Assembly (NCBI GenBank): GCA_035652535.1
Contig: DASRDP010000109.1
Location: 1-44,959 of the forward strand
Source of the DNA: Chloroflexota bacterium
Lineage (GTDB): Bacteria; Chloroflexota; UBA6077; SHYK01
Reading direction: 5' to 3'
Length of the DNA: 44,959 nucleotides
Part shown: positions 27,478-36,299 of the stretch, one piece after another
How the letters are laid out: the number at the start of each line of letters is the position of its first letter
How positions within the stretch are numbered: the stretch's first letter is position 1
The notes under the pieces: model-generated
The model's database searches: none
What the model saw: only the letters and a program-made list of their open reading frames with translations
Told to the model about the DNA's origin: nothing
Translations under genes and position numbers: made by a program

Positions 27478-28806
27478 CTACGCGTTCGAAGCCGCGTCGC
27501 GCCCGAGGATGAAAGGCCGAAAGCGCTCGACGAACCGCGCCGGTATCCGCCCTTCGATCTCGGTCCCGTCCGCGCGATATTCGACCCTCGTCGGATGGCC
27601 ACGACGGTGGAAGAGGTCGATCAGGTCCGTGCGCTCGTAGGGAACCCGGGCGGCGAGCCATGCGGTCGCGTCGTCGATCTTCGCAGCGATCCGCGCGCGG
27701 AGCGCCTCGAGTCCGAGCCCGGTTTGCGCGGAGACGAGGACCGTGTCCGGGTCCGGGGGCTGCTCGAGCGCGGGAAGCGCGTCTCCGGGCGGCGCTGAGG
27801 ATTTCGACGGAGCCGGGCCGACCCCGCCCGGAACGGCGTCGATCTTGTTGATGGCCGTGATGATGGGCTTGTCGTGCAGCTCCAGCTCGCGCAGGATGTC
27901 GTGGACGACCGCGTTGCATTCGGCGGCGTGGGGGTCCGTCACGTCGACCACGTGGATGAGCACCGTGGCCTCGCGCAGCTCTTCGAGCGTTGCGCGGAAG
28001 GCGGCGACGACGGTTGGGGGGAGCTTGGAAATAAATCCCACCGTATCGGAAACGAGGACGTGCTGGCCAGACGGTAGGCTCATCAGGCGTGTCAGCGGAT
28101 CGAGGGTGACAAAGGGCGCGTCCGCAGCGACCGCTTCGCTCCCAGTCAGGGCGCTCAGAAGCGTTGACTTGCCCACGTTCGTGTAGCCGACGAGGGCGAC
28201 CAGGGGGAGCGCCTGCTGCCTTCGACGCTGCCGCGAGCGACGTCGATGCTCGCGGATTTCATCGATCTCGTGCTTGAGGGTGGTGATGCGCTGTCGCACG
28301 CGTCGCCGGTCGAACTCGAGTCGGGTCTCGCCGGGCCCGCGGGTGCCGATGCCGCCGCCCTGGCGCGAGAGCATGGCGCCGCGCCCGACAAGGCGCGGGA
28401 GCAGGAACTCATATTGGGCAAGCTCCACCTGAACGCGCCCCTCATGGCTCCGCGCGTGGCGGGCGAAGATGTCCAGGATCAGCGTCGTGCGGTCGATCAC
28501 TCGGCGGGCCAGCGTGTCCTCCAGCGCCTTCTGGGCGCGCGGCGTCAGCTCGTCGTCGGTCACGACGGCGTCGACCGCGAGGACGGCTGCCCGGTCGCGC
28601 AGTTCCTCGAGCTTCCCGCTGCCGACGTAGTGGTTCGGGTCCGCGTGGTCGAGGCGCTGCCACATGGAGTCGACGGGCTCGAGGCCGGCCGTTCGCGCGA
28701 GCGCCGCCAGTTCGGCGAGCGAGGTGGGCGCGTCCCATGGGGCGCTGGGGGTTTCGACCGCGACGAGAAGCGCGCGCTGCGGAGCTGCCTCCGTATCGAT
28801 TCGCAT
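27478..28806 (-). CDS. hflX: Ribosome-associated GTPase HflX
   Basis: A 442-residue HflX-family GTPase that binds the 50S subunit and splits stalled ribosomes. The N-terminal HflX domain ends in the family signature GGGIGTRGPGETRLE; a coiled basic linker (EHRRRSRQRRRQQ) leads to the G domain with G1 GYTNVGKST, G3 DTVGF and G4 NKID. A short C-terminal domain follows. ATG 28806 is used; a TTG at 28848 in frame is possible. It lies 48 bp downstream of dapL. In many bacteria hflX follows miaA and hfq; here miaA is upstream with dapF and dapL in between. Confidence 0.94.
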   Translation of the reverse strand: MRIDTEAAPQRALLVAVETPSAPWDAPTSLAELAALARTAGLEPVDSMWQRLDHADPNHYVGSGKLEELRDRAAVLAVDAVVTDDELTPRAQKALEDTLARRVIDRTTLILDIFARHARSHEGRVQVELAQYEFLLPRLVGRGAMLSRQGGGIGTRGPGETRLEFDRRRVRQRITTLKHEIDEIREHRRRSRQRRRQQALPLVALVGYTNVGKSTLLSALTGSEAVAADAPFVTLDPLTRLMSLPSGQHVLVSDTVGFISKLPPTVVAAFRATLEELREATVLIHVVDVTDPHAAECNAVVHDILRELELHDKPIITAINKIDAVPGGVGPAPSKSSAPPGDALPALEQPPDPDTVLVSAQTGLGLEALRARIAAKIDDATAWLAARVPYERTDLIDLFHRRGHPTRVEYRADGTEIEGRIPARFVERFRPFILGRDAASNA

Positions 28807-28854
28807 GCGTCGGACGCTGGATCGCGCTCCCGTGCCAGGGACCGGCAATCGAGC

Positions 28855-30039
28855 CTATCCCAGCTTCAGGCGCGAAAGGCGGTCGAGCGCCTCGGACAGG
28901 CGCTGGTCCGGCACCGTGAGCGAGATCCTGAAGTACCCCTCGCCGTTCGCGCCAAAGCCGACGCCGGGCGTGATCCACACCGCGGCCTCGTCGAGGACGC
29001 GCAGGCAGAAGTCGACGGACTTCTGGCCGCGCGGGACTGGCGCCCAAACGTACAGGGACGCCTTCGGGACCGGCGGATTGATGCCGATGTCCGTCAGCGT
29101 GGAGATCACCGCGTCGCGGCGCGCCTGGAATCGGGCGTTCCGGTCCTCGACCCACGCTGGGTCCCCATCGAGGGCCGCGATCGATGCGAGCTGGATCGCA
29201 TCAAAGATTCCGCTGTCGACGTTCGTCTTGACCCGTCCCAGCGCTTCCACCGCGATGGGATTGCCGACCATCATGCCGGCCCGCCAGCCGGTCATGTTGT
29301 AGGTCTTCGAGAGGGAGTGAAACTCGACGCCCACGTCCTTCGCTCCCGGGACCTGCAGGAGGCTGGGCGCTCGATAGCCGTCGTATGCGACGTCGGAGTA
29401 CGCGTTATCGTGGCAGAGAAGAAGATTGTGCCGGCGGGCAAAGGCCACCGCCTCCTCGAAGAAGGACAGCGGGGCGACAGCGGCGGTGGGGTTGTTCGGG
29501 TAGTTGATCCACAGAAGCCTGGCACGACTGACGACGTCCTCCGGGATGGCGTCCAGGTCCGGCAAGAACCCCCGATCGGCGCGCAGCGGCATGAAGTAGG
29601 GCTCGCCGTTCGCGAGCATCGTGCCGATGCTGTACACGGGGTAGCCCGGATCGGGCACGAGGGCGACGTCGCCCGGGTCGATAAACGCGGTGGCGATGTG
29701 CGCGATGCCCTCTTTGGAGCCAATGAGGGGGACCACCTCGCGGTCTGGATGGAGGCTGACGCCGAATCGATTCTCATACCAGCGGGCGATGGCCTGCCGG
29801 AACTCTGGCAGGCCGTAGTAGTCTGGGTAGCGGTGCCGGCGTGGATCGGCGACCGCCTCGCGCGCCGCGTCCACGACGTGCGGTGGGCTCGGGAGGTCGG
29901 GATCGCCGATTCCGAGGCTGATGACGTCGAAGCCGGCGGCGCGCTTTTCCGCGATTCGCCGGTCAACCTCCGCGAAGAGATATGGCGGGAGACTTTCGAT
30001 CCGTCGGGCGGGGCGAATGGCCGCGGTCTCACCCAACAA
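28855..30039 (-). CDS. dapL: LL-diaminopimelate aminotransferase
   Basis: A 394-residue fold-type I PLP aminotransferase that converts tetrahydrodipicolinate directly to LL-diaminopimelate for lysine and peptidoglycan. Family marks are PPYLFAEVDRRIAEKRAAG near the start, SLGIGDPDLPSP, NYPNNPT, and the PLP lysine (about residue 245) in SLSKTYNMTGWRAGM. The longer open frame has a noncoding-looking 29-residue extension. TTG 30039 is chosen because GGGAGG lies 6 nt upstream inside the end of dapF and the length matches the family. It overlaps dapF by 11 bp, so translation is probably coupled. Confidence 0.93.
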   Translation of the reverse strand: MLGETAAIRPARRIESLPPYLFAEVDRRIAEKRAAGFDVISLGIGDPDLPSPPHVVDAAREAVADPRRHRYPDYYGLPEFRQAIARWYENRFGVSLHPDREVVPLIGSKEGIAHIATAFIDPGDVALVPDPGYPVYSIGTMLANGEPYFMPLRADRGFLPDLDAIPEDVVSRARLLWINYPNNPTAAVAPLSFFEEAVAFARRHNLLLCHDNAYSDVAYDGYRAPSLLQVPGAKDVGVEFHSLSKTYNMTGWRAGMMVGNPIAVEALGRVKTNVDSGIFDAIQLASIAALDGDPAWVEDRNARFQARRDAVISTLTDIGINPPVPKASLYVWAPVPRGQKSVDFCLRVLDEAAVWITPGVGFGANGEGYFRISLTVPDQRLSEALDRLSRLKLG

Positions 30040-30973
30040 CGGCGGCCTCCCTCTTGGCGATCCGGGCTTCCCCGCTGGTCTCACCCGGTTTCGACCACCA
30101 CGACGGCATCGGATACGTGCCGGCAAAGACGTACTCCGTCGGACCGGTCATGAGGACCGGCTCGCCGGGCGCCCAGTTGATGGTCAGCGTTCCGCCGGGC
30201 AGCTCCAACCGAATGGGCGGACGAATCCGGCCCGCTCGCGTCGCGACTACGGTGGACGCGCACGCGCCCGTACCGCAGGCGAGGGTGACCCCGGCGCCTC
30301 GCTCCCACACGCGAACGCGCATATGGTCCGGCGCGACGACCTCGCAGACCTCGAAGTTCGTGCGCTCGGGAAAGCTCGGATGGCGCTCAACTTTCGGCCC
30401 GATCGTCTCGAGCGGATACGCGTCGAGCGCACCGGGCTCCACGAACGTCACCGCATGCGGATTGCCCATCGAGACGCAGCCGATGGGGATTCGGTCGCTT
30501 CCCACCGTGATGGATTCGTCGAGCGCGTCGTCTCCGCTGAAGGCCGTCGGGATTTGGGCAGGCGCAAATACCGGGAGCCCCATGTTTACCGTCACCATGC
30601 CGCCATCGAGCACCGAAATCGTCGTTACGCCGGCGCCGGTCTCTACGCGCAAATCACCAGCGCCCAAGCCGTAGCGGTCCCGCACGTATCGGCCGAGGCA
30701 CCGGATGCCGTTTCCGCAGCTCGCCGACTCGGACCCATCGGGATTGAACATGCGCATCCGCGCATCCGCGATGGTTGACGGCAGGGCGAGGAGCAAACCG
30801 TCTGACCCGATTCCGAAGTGTCGGTCGCACATCTCCCTCGCCAGCCGCGCCCATCGCGCATCGTCGACGAAGGAACCGGATTCAAGCACTGTTTGTGGTT
30901 TGAGCACGTCGAGCAGGACGAAGTCGTTTCCCGCGCCGTGCATCTTCACGAACTGCAACGCGTCCCCCAGCAC
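30029..30973 (-). CDS. dapF: Diaminopimelate epimerase
   Basis: A 314-residue epimerase converting LL- to meso-diaminopimelate without cofactor. The two active-site cysteines are Cys86 in SCGNGIRC and Cys233 in LACGTGACAS; MHGAGNDFV opens the protein as usual. It is about 35 residues longer than E. coli DapF because of a C-terminal tail. The start is a GTG at 30973. Its end overlaps dapL, the enzyme of the preceding step, and miaA lies 91 bp upstream on the same strand. Confidence 0.96.
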   Translation of the reverse strand: MLGDALQFVKMHGAGNDFVLLDVLKPQTVLESGSFVDDARWARLAREMCDRHFGIGSDGLLLALPSTIADARMRMFNPDGSESASCGNGIRCLGRYVRDRYGLGAGDLRVETGAGVTTISVLDGGMVTVNMGLPVFAPAQIPTAFSGDDALDESITVGSDRIPIGCVSMGNPHAVTFVEPGALDAYPLETIGPKVERHPSFPERTNFEVCEVVAPDHMRVRVWERGAGVTLACGTGACASTVVATRAGRIRPPIRLELPGGTLTINWAPGEPVLMTGPTEYVFAGTYPMPSWWSKPGETSGEARIAKREAAVVG

Positions 30974-31064
30974 AGCTCATTCGCCAGCGGTTCGCCGTTC
31001 CGGCAGCCAAATCAACCCGGGAGCGCCTGCCGGCGACGGCACCCGCCGAATTATGCCGGAACGG

Positions 31065-32030
31065 TCAGTCGGCCGCCGCGCCGCGTGGCGCGAGGCCGGA
31101 TGGCTCGCGAAGCGCGCGGACGACGCGGTCTGCGAGGGTTGGATCCGCGGCGTCGAACCACTCGACGCGGCGCTCAGCGCGGAGCCACGTCTCCTGTCGT
31201 CGAACGAACGCGTGGGTCGCGTGGAGGACTCGGTCGCGCGCCTCGCCGAGCTGCGCGCGCTGGAGCACGACCTGCGCAAGATCGGCGTAGCCCGTCGCGG
31301 ACATCGACGGCAACGTCGGCTCGAAGCCCATGGCGAGGAGCGTTCGGACCTCATCGAGCCAGCCGTGTTGGAGCATACGGTCGAAGCGCTGTGCGAGGAT
31401 CTCGTGAAGGCCCCGACGGTCGCGACGGAGCCCGATCCAGCGGGCCGGGATCGCGACGCCGCGCTGTCTGCCCGACCGCGAGAACGGGATCCCCGTCGCG
31501 ATGGTGACTTCGAGCGCTCGGATGACTCGGCGTCGGTTCCGCGGGTCGATCGTCCGAGCCGCCAGCGGATCGAGGACGGCGAGCCACCTGTTGAGGCGGC
31601 TGGGTCCGTCGCGCGCATCCGCGCGCTCGAGCCAGCGACGAAGCACCGGGCTCCGCGGACCGGGTTGGAGGCGATCGACGAGCGCCTGGATGTAATGTGG
31701 GCTCCCCCCGACGATCAGCGCGACGCGACCTCTTCCCGCGATGTCCGCCAGCGCCCGCTCGCCGAGGTGTTGGTACGTCGCAACGCTGAACGGCTCGTCC
31801 GGGTAGACGACGTCGATCAGGTGGTGGGGCGCGGCGGCGCGCTCGGCCGCTGTTGGCTTCGCGGTGCCCACGTCCATGTAGTGGTAGACCTGCCGCGAGT
31901 CCGCGGAGATCACCTCTCCGCCGATGCGGCGAGCGACCTCGATCGCGAGCGCAGTCTTCCCGACCCCGGTTGCCCCCGTGATGACGACGACCTGGGGGTC
32001 GAACCCCGGCGACAGGACGCGGTTCACCAT
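31065..32030 (-). CDS. miaA: tRNA dimethylallyltransferase
   Basis: A 321-residue enzyme adding the isopentenyl group to A37 of tRNAs that read UNN codons. Motifs: P-loop GATGVGKT (19-26), SADSRQVYHYMDVGTAKPT, HHLIDVVYPDEPFSVA, GGSPHYIQAL, and the tRNA-binding QRFDRMLQHGWLDEV with a late FVRRQETWLR. ATG 32030 places the P-loop at the usual distance; the open frame begins earlier at a TTG (32090). It is the first gene of the miaA-dapF-dapL-hflX-clpP run and is divergent from the ROK kinase. Confidence 0.95.
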   Translation of the reverse strand: MVNRVLSPGFDPQVVVITGATGVGKTALAIEVARRIGGEVISADSRQVYHYMDVGTAKPTAAERAAAPHHLIDVVYPDEPFSVATYQHLGERALADIAGRGRVALIVGGSPHYIQALVDRLQPGPRSPVLRRWLERADARDGPSRLNRWLAVLDPLAARTIDPRNRRRVIRALEVTIATGIPFSRSGRQRGVAIPARWIGLRRDRRGLHEILAQRFDRMLQHGWLDEVRTLLAMGFEPTLPSMSATGYADLAQVVLQRAQLGEARDRVLHATHAFVRRQETWLRAERRVEWFDAADPTLADRVVRALREPSGLAPRGAAAD

Positions 32031-32268
32031 CCGGTCGTCCGGCGCAAGATGGTGACGCGTAGTGCGACGGAGATCGCTGATGGCCCCCAATTCTTCGACG
32101 CCCGGAGTCGCGGAGGCATGCTGGTTGGCGTGTTCGGCTGTGTCAACTGCGACTCCACCCCGCGTCCGTGGCTCAGTGTACGACGCAACGACGGCGCGCC
32201 CGGACCGGTCGACGATGCGAGCTGCCGGTCGGCCGTGACGCGAGATGCGGGGAAACGCTTGCTATACT

Positions 32269-32278
32269 CGGGGCACAG
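32269..32278 (+). promoter_or_regulatory. Extended -10 promoter element before the ROK kinase gene
   Basis: TTGCTATACT: a TGN extension followed by -10 TATACT (32273-32278), 22 bp before the ATG at 32300. No good -35 box is seen at the expected distance, as is common for extended -10 promoters. TATACTCGG occurs also at 17861-17869. Confidence 0.4.
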
Positions 32279-32299
32279 CTTCGGGAGCGACGCGTCGGA

Positions 32300-33337
32300 A
32301 TGGACGACAAGCGAAACACGTCCCAAGCCAGAGCGTTCCCGAACGAGCCCGTTGCCATCGCCATTGACCTCGGCGGGACCCAGTTTCGTGTGGCCGCCCT
32401 CACGTCCGTCGGTCAAATCCTGGTCCGTGAGGCGTGCGCGACCCCGGCGACGGCAGAGCCGGACGAACTCATTCACGACCTGGCCGACGTGGTCCAGGTC
32501 GTCCGATCCCAAGCCGGAAAGCATCGCGTGGTCGGTCTCGGCGTCGCTGCCCCCGGTCCGCTCGATCCGGTCGCCGGCGTGGTCTTTCGCGCGCCGAATC
32601 TCCCGCGGTGGTCCAACGTGCCGCTGGCGGCGCGACTCGCGGAGCGAACCGGTCTCTCCGTACATCTCGGCAATGATGCGAACCTCGCCGGACTGGCCGA
32701 GGCTCGGCTTGGCGCGGGGAAGGGGGAGGCGAACCTCGTGTATCTGACGGTGAGCACCGGCGTCGGGAGCGGCATCGTCGTGGACGGGCGCTTGCTCCTC
32801 GGCGCGCGCGGGGCGGCGGCAGAGGCAGGCCACATGGCGGTCTCCATGGGCGGCCCACTGTGCAGCTGCGGTAATCGGGGGTGCCTCGAGGCATACGCGT
32901 CCGGTTCCGGCATGGTCCGTCGCGCCCGCGATGCCATCGCCGCCGGGCGACCGTCCCAGCTCCAGGAGCACGTGGATGATCTCCACGCGACGATCATCGC
33001 CCAGGCTGCCGAGGAGGGCGACGAGCTGGCCCAGGAGCTGATTCATGACGCGGGGAGGGCCCTCGGTTTCGGCGTCCGGAACCTGCTCCACCTCTTCAAC
33101 CCGTCCGTCGTCGCGATCGGGGGAGGAGTCAGCCGAATCGGCCGCCGTCTCTGGGACCCAATGTTCGAAGTGGTGAACGCCGACACCCTGACGATGTATC
33201 GGGAGGGGCTGCGGATCGTGCCGGCCGAGCTGGGCGACGATTCTGGTCTCGTCGGAGCGGCGCTGCTCGCCCACGAAGCTGCAGCGGCACCCAGGACCGG
33301 GAGTCCATCCTCGATTCCGAACCAGCGCGGGCGCTGA
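32300..33337 (+). CDS. ROK family sugar kinase (glucokinase-like)
   Basis: A 345-residue ROK kinase. The phosphate-binding start IAIDLGGTQFRVA is at about 20-32, the catalytic Asp is in HLGNDANLAGLAEA, and the zinc-binding signature is CSCGNRGCLEAYASGSG. Full-length kinases of this form without a DNA-binding domain are usually glucokinases, but N-acetyl-sugar kinases cannot be excluded. The frame is open upstream, but ATG 32300 follows a -10 element and a GGGAG. Its stop is 3 bp before the GTG of the polyprenyl synthase, so the two form an operon. Confidence 0.9.
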   Translation: MDDKRNTSQARAFPNEPVAIAIDLGGTQFRVAALTSVGQILVREACATPATAEPDELIHDLADVVQVVRSQAGKHRVVGLGVAAPGPLDPVAGVVFRAPNLPRWSNVPLAARLAERTGLSVHLGNDANLAGLAEARLGAGKGEANLVYLTVSTGVGSGIVVDGRLLLGARGAAAEAGHMAVSMGGPLCSCGNRGCLEAYASGSGMVRRARDAIAAGRPSQLQEHVDDLHATIIAQAAEEGDELAQELIHDAGRALGFGVRNLLHLFNPSVVAIGGGVSRIGRRLWDPMFEVVNADTLTMYREGLRIVPAELGDDSGLVGAALLAHEAAAAPRTGSPSSIPNQRGR

Positions 33338-33340
33338 GCC

Positions 33341-34363
33341 GTGGAAGACAGGTTCTCCGAATTCTCGTGCGCCGTCGACGACGTGATCGCCGAAATGCTG
33401 GCGTCGCCGGCCCCGTACGCCGGTCTGTACGACATGCACCGGTACCACCTCGGATGGGTCGACGAGTCGGGCGCGCGCACCGCCGCGCCCCCCGGCAAGC
33501 GCCTTCGCCCGGCCCTCAGTTTTCTCGTTGCCGACGCGGTTGCCGGAGACTGGCGGGTCGCCGTTCCAGCCGCCGCCGCCGTTGAGATGATTCACAATTT
33601 TTCGCTCATCCACGACGATATCGAGGATCGGAGCGCGCTGCGTCGCTTCCGACCGACCGTATGGGCACGTTGGGGCGAAGCGCAAGGGATCAACGCGGGC
33701 GACGCCCTCCTCGTTCTCGCCGAGCTGACGCTGGTCGAGCGCGCGCCCGCGGAGTGGTCGTTGGAGGCCTTGCGGTTGCTGAACCGCACCTGCCGCGCGC
33801 TGTGCGAGGGGCAATACCTCGACCTGCTCTGGGAGCGGGAGCCGACGGTGACTCTCGCGCAGTACCTGGACATGATTGAGCGCAAGACCGCGCGGCTCTT
33901 CCGAGCCTCTGCTGAGCTGGGAGCGCTGGCCGGCCGCGCGAGCGCGGAGTCTCAGGAGCTATTTGGTGAGTTCGGTGGCGCTCTCGGGATGGCGTTTCAG
34001 GTCCTGGACGATTTCCTGGGCGCGTGGGCGCCGGCCCTCGATACGGGCAAGACGGCCGGGCTCGACATCACCACGCGCAAGAAGGCTCTGCCGGCCATCC
34101 TCGGCCTGGCCAGCCCGAGTTCTCCTGCCAAGGACCGATTCCGATCGCTGTTCGAGCGCGATAGGCCGCTATCGTCCGAGGAAACCGAGGAGGCGATCGC
34201 GCTGCTCGATGTCATGGGGATCCGCGGCCAGACGACGCGCATGGCACGACGCTATCGCGAGGATGCGGCGCGAATCCTCGACCGCCTGGCCCCCCTGTAC
34301 GACGTCACGTCGCTCCGGGACTTCCTGCGGGTGATGCTCCCCCTTACGGATTCAGACGCTTGA
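33341..34363 (+). CDS. Polyprenyl synthetase (isoprenyl diphosphate synthase)
   Basis: A 340-residue head-to-tail prenyltransferase that builds geranylgeranyl or longer diphosphates. The first aspartate-rich motif is HDDIED (91-96) in LIHDDIEDRS; the second is reduced to DDFLGAW in QVLDDFLGAW, as in several bacterial members. GKRLRPALS and EGQYLDL are other family marks. Product length cannot be judged safely. It follows the ROK kinase by 3 bp from a GTG start and overlaps the next, convergent gene by 20 bp. Confidence 0.92.
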   Translation: MEDRFSEFSCAVDDVIAEMLASPAPYAGLYDMHRYHLGWVDESGARTAAPPGKRLRPALSFLVADAVAGDWRVAVPAAAAVEMIHNFSLIHDDIEDRSALRRFRPTVWARWGEAQGINAGDALLVLAELTLVERAPAEWSLEALRLLNRTCRALCEGQYLDLLWEREPTVTLAQYLDMIERKTARLFRASAELGALAGRASAESQELFGEFGGALGMAFQVLDDFLGAWAPALDTGKTAGLDITTRKKALPAILGLASPSSPAKDRFRSLFERDRPLSSEETEEAIALLDVMGIRGQTTRMARRYREDAARILDRLAPLYDVTSLRDFLRVMLPLTDSDA

Positions 34364-36182
34364 GGTCTTGCCCCACCTGCATGACCTGAGCCCGGTCTTT
34401 GCCCTGGATCGTGACCTCCGTGCCGCCGATGGTGATGTCCAGAATCGTCGGCAGAGCCGGTGCGGGACCGGCAGACTGTGATCCCTGCGACGGCTGCGGC
34501 GTCGGTGGCGGCGGCGGGACGATCACCGTCCCATGGTTGCCATTGATGGTGACCGCTTCCCCCTGAGGTCCGCCCGGTAGCGCGCCGGCCGCCGGTCCCC
34601 CCGACGGTCCGCCGCCCGGTGGCGGCGCGGCGCTCCGTCCGGACTGTGCCCCCTGTGCCGACGCCGGACGTTGCAGAATCGTGACGCTTGCCGGGGCGCC
34701 CTGCCCGCTCGGCTGCGACGGGACATAGACCTCAGCGACGAAGCTCATGCTGCCGCCCGGCGGCGCTGGCGCGCCGGGAGCGGGGGGGCCCGAAACCTGA
34801 TCCTGGGAGATCGAGACCAGCGAGTAGCCGGGGTAGTCGCTGCCCAGCCAGTAGAGATCGAAGTCGTGCATCGCCGACGCCGCGTCGGGCGAGAGAATCT
34901 TCGAAACGACCTTCGACCAATCGGACGGGATAGTCGGCGCGAACACGTCTGCGCCGACCTGGCTCAAGCCCTCGACCTGGTCGTAGGTGACGACGTGCGT
35001 CTGGGCCACTTGCCGCGAGCCGCTGGAGCCCGGTGCATAGGCGATCTCGCGAACGAGGAGCCCGTTGTCCTTGCGCAGCCACACGTCGATCCCCCCGGAA
35101 TCTCCTTGCGGTGGGACCTGCACGTGAACCGCGGGCTGACCGTCGATCGTGTCGTCGCCCACGTACACGAGCCGGTTCTGCTCGTAGGCCAGCCGATAGC
35201 CGAGCAGCGCGTCGCGGATCTCATTGAGCTGTGGCGCACTGGTGTCCGGGAGAATCTGGGTCATCGCCCGCTTCTCCTGGCTGAACATCTGGGTAATGGA
35301 TTGCCCGGTTCGAATCGTGGAGCTGATCTCGTTACCGGTGGACGGGTCCTTCTCGGTTGTCCGTGCGTTCCCATTACCGCGGTCAATCCAAGTCTCCGTC
35401 TGTGACGTGCGCTGGACATCGCCCTGGGGAGATATCCAGCTGTGATCCGCGATCACGTGCAGCACGCTCTCAGACGGGAGGCGTCCAAGAGGCGGGAGCG
35501 CGCCCTGGGACTGCGGCTGGGGCGAGCCCGGGATCGCCGGAGCGGGGCCACTGGGAAGCGCCGGCGGCGCTCCGGTCAGGGGCGTGCCCTGGGGTTGGGC
35601 GGGAGGTTGGTCCGAGAGTGGGGGCCCCGATACCCCGCTGGGCGGCGTGGATTCGCCGTTGCCTCCTTCGCAGGAATCGGCGGTGAAGCTCCAGCCGTAC
35701 GTCTCGGCTTGCCCGTCGTCGTCGAGGATCGTGATAGAAGCCTGATGCGCGCCGGCGTCGAGGGGATCGGCAGGCTGGTACCAGACGGTAGCCGAGCTCT
35801 GGGGCGAGTCGTCCGCCCCGGCGATCTGCGACTGGCCGGTGATGTCGGCGCCATCGAGCACGAACGCGATCGTCGATGGGTCAAAGCGCGCGTCGGTGCG
35901 CATCGCGTCATTCAACAAGAAGCTCGCGCCCACGGGATCTGTGACACAGGCCTGCGAGCCGTCGTCCGGGATGACGCTGAGCCCGGTCGGCCACGCCGAC
36001 CGGTCACCGCCCTCGGACTGGCCCTGGCCATTCTCGCCTGGCTGTCCGTTGCTCTGGAGCAGCGTTGGAGCCGAGGTGGACCCGCCGACCTGGCTCGACC
36101 GATCGGACCCGAAGCGCCAGAGGCTACCTCCGGTCATGAACAGCACGACCACTAACGCAGCCAGTCCTACTCCATTCTTCAT
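34344..36182 (-). CDS. Anchored secreted protein, Pro/Gly/Gln-rich, LolA-like middle domain
   Basis: A 612-residue exported protein of unknown function. It starts MKNGVGLAALVVVLFMTGG, a signal or anchor. Next come an Ig-like beta region (ATVWYQPADPLDAGAHQAS and ITILDDDGQ are recognisable) and a Pro/Gly/Ser/Gln-rich linker. The middle part (LHVIADHSWISPQGD on to VRKDNGLL-like strands) resembles the LolA/MucB-type curved sheet seen in lipid- or envelope-stress-binding proteins. The C-terminus has another flexible linker and a final small beta segment. An in-frame GTG at 36215 is an alternative start; AGGAGG lies 14 nt before ATG 36182. The LolA-like link is tentative. Confidence 0.65.
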   Translation of the reverse strand: MKNGVGLAALVVVLFMTGGSLWRFGSDRSSQVGGSTSAPTLLQSNGQPGENGQGQSEGGDRSAWPTGLSVIPDDGSQACVTDPVGASFLLNDAMRTDARFDPSTIAFVLDGADITGQSQIAGADDSPQSSATVWYQPADPLDAGAHQASITILDDDGQAETYGWSFTADSCEGGNGESTPPSGVSGPPLSDQPPAQPQGTPLTGAPPALPSGPAPAIPGSPQPQSQGALPPLGRLPSESVLHVIADHSWISPQGDVQRTSQTETWIDRGNGNARTTEKDPSTGNEISSTIRTGQSITQMFSQEKRAMTQILPDTSAPQLNEIRDALLGYRLAYEQNRLVYVGDDTIDGQPAVHVQVPPQGDSGGIDVWLRKDNGLLVREIAYAPGSSGSRQVAQTHVVTYDQVEGLSQVGADVFAPTIPSDWSKVVSKILSPDAASAMHDFDLYWLGSDYPGYSLVSISQDQVSGPPAPGAPAPPGGSMSFVAEVYVPSQPSGQGAPASVTILQRPASAQGAQSGRSAAPPPGGGPSGGPAAGALPGGPQGEAVTINGNHGTVIVPPPPPTPQPSQGSQSAGPAPALPTILDITIGGTEVTIQGKDRAQVMQVGQDLKRLNP

Positions 36183-36299
36183 CCGCTGACCAATCGCCTC
36201 CTCATCATCACGCACTCAAACATCGGGAAATGCAACCGCCGTCTACCGGGCGCGGAATCGGTGCAGACTCTACCATAGTACACAACCTGTCCTGCCCGC

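Noticed and set aside
28246-30153. 635-residue plus-strand frame across hflX and dapL
   Set aside because: It spans two well-identified genes on the other strand and has no recognisable domain; high-GC shadow.
30705-32747. 680-residue plus-strand frame across miaA and the ROK gene
   Set aside because: Runs antisense to miaA and out of frame with the ROK kinase, both of which show full family motifs.
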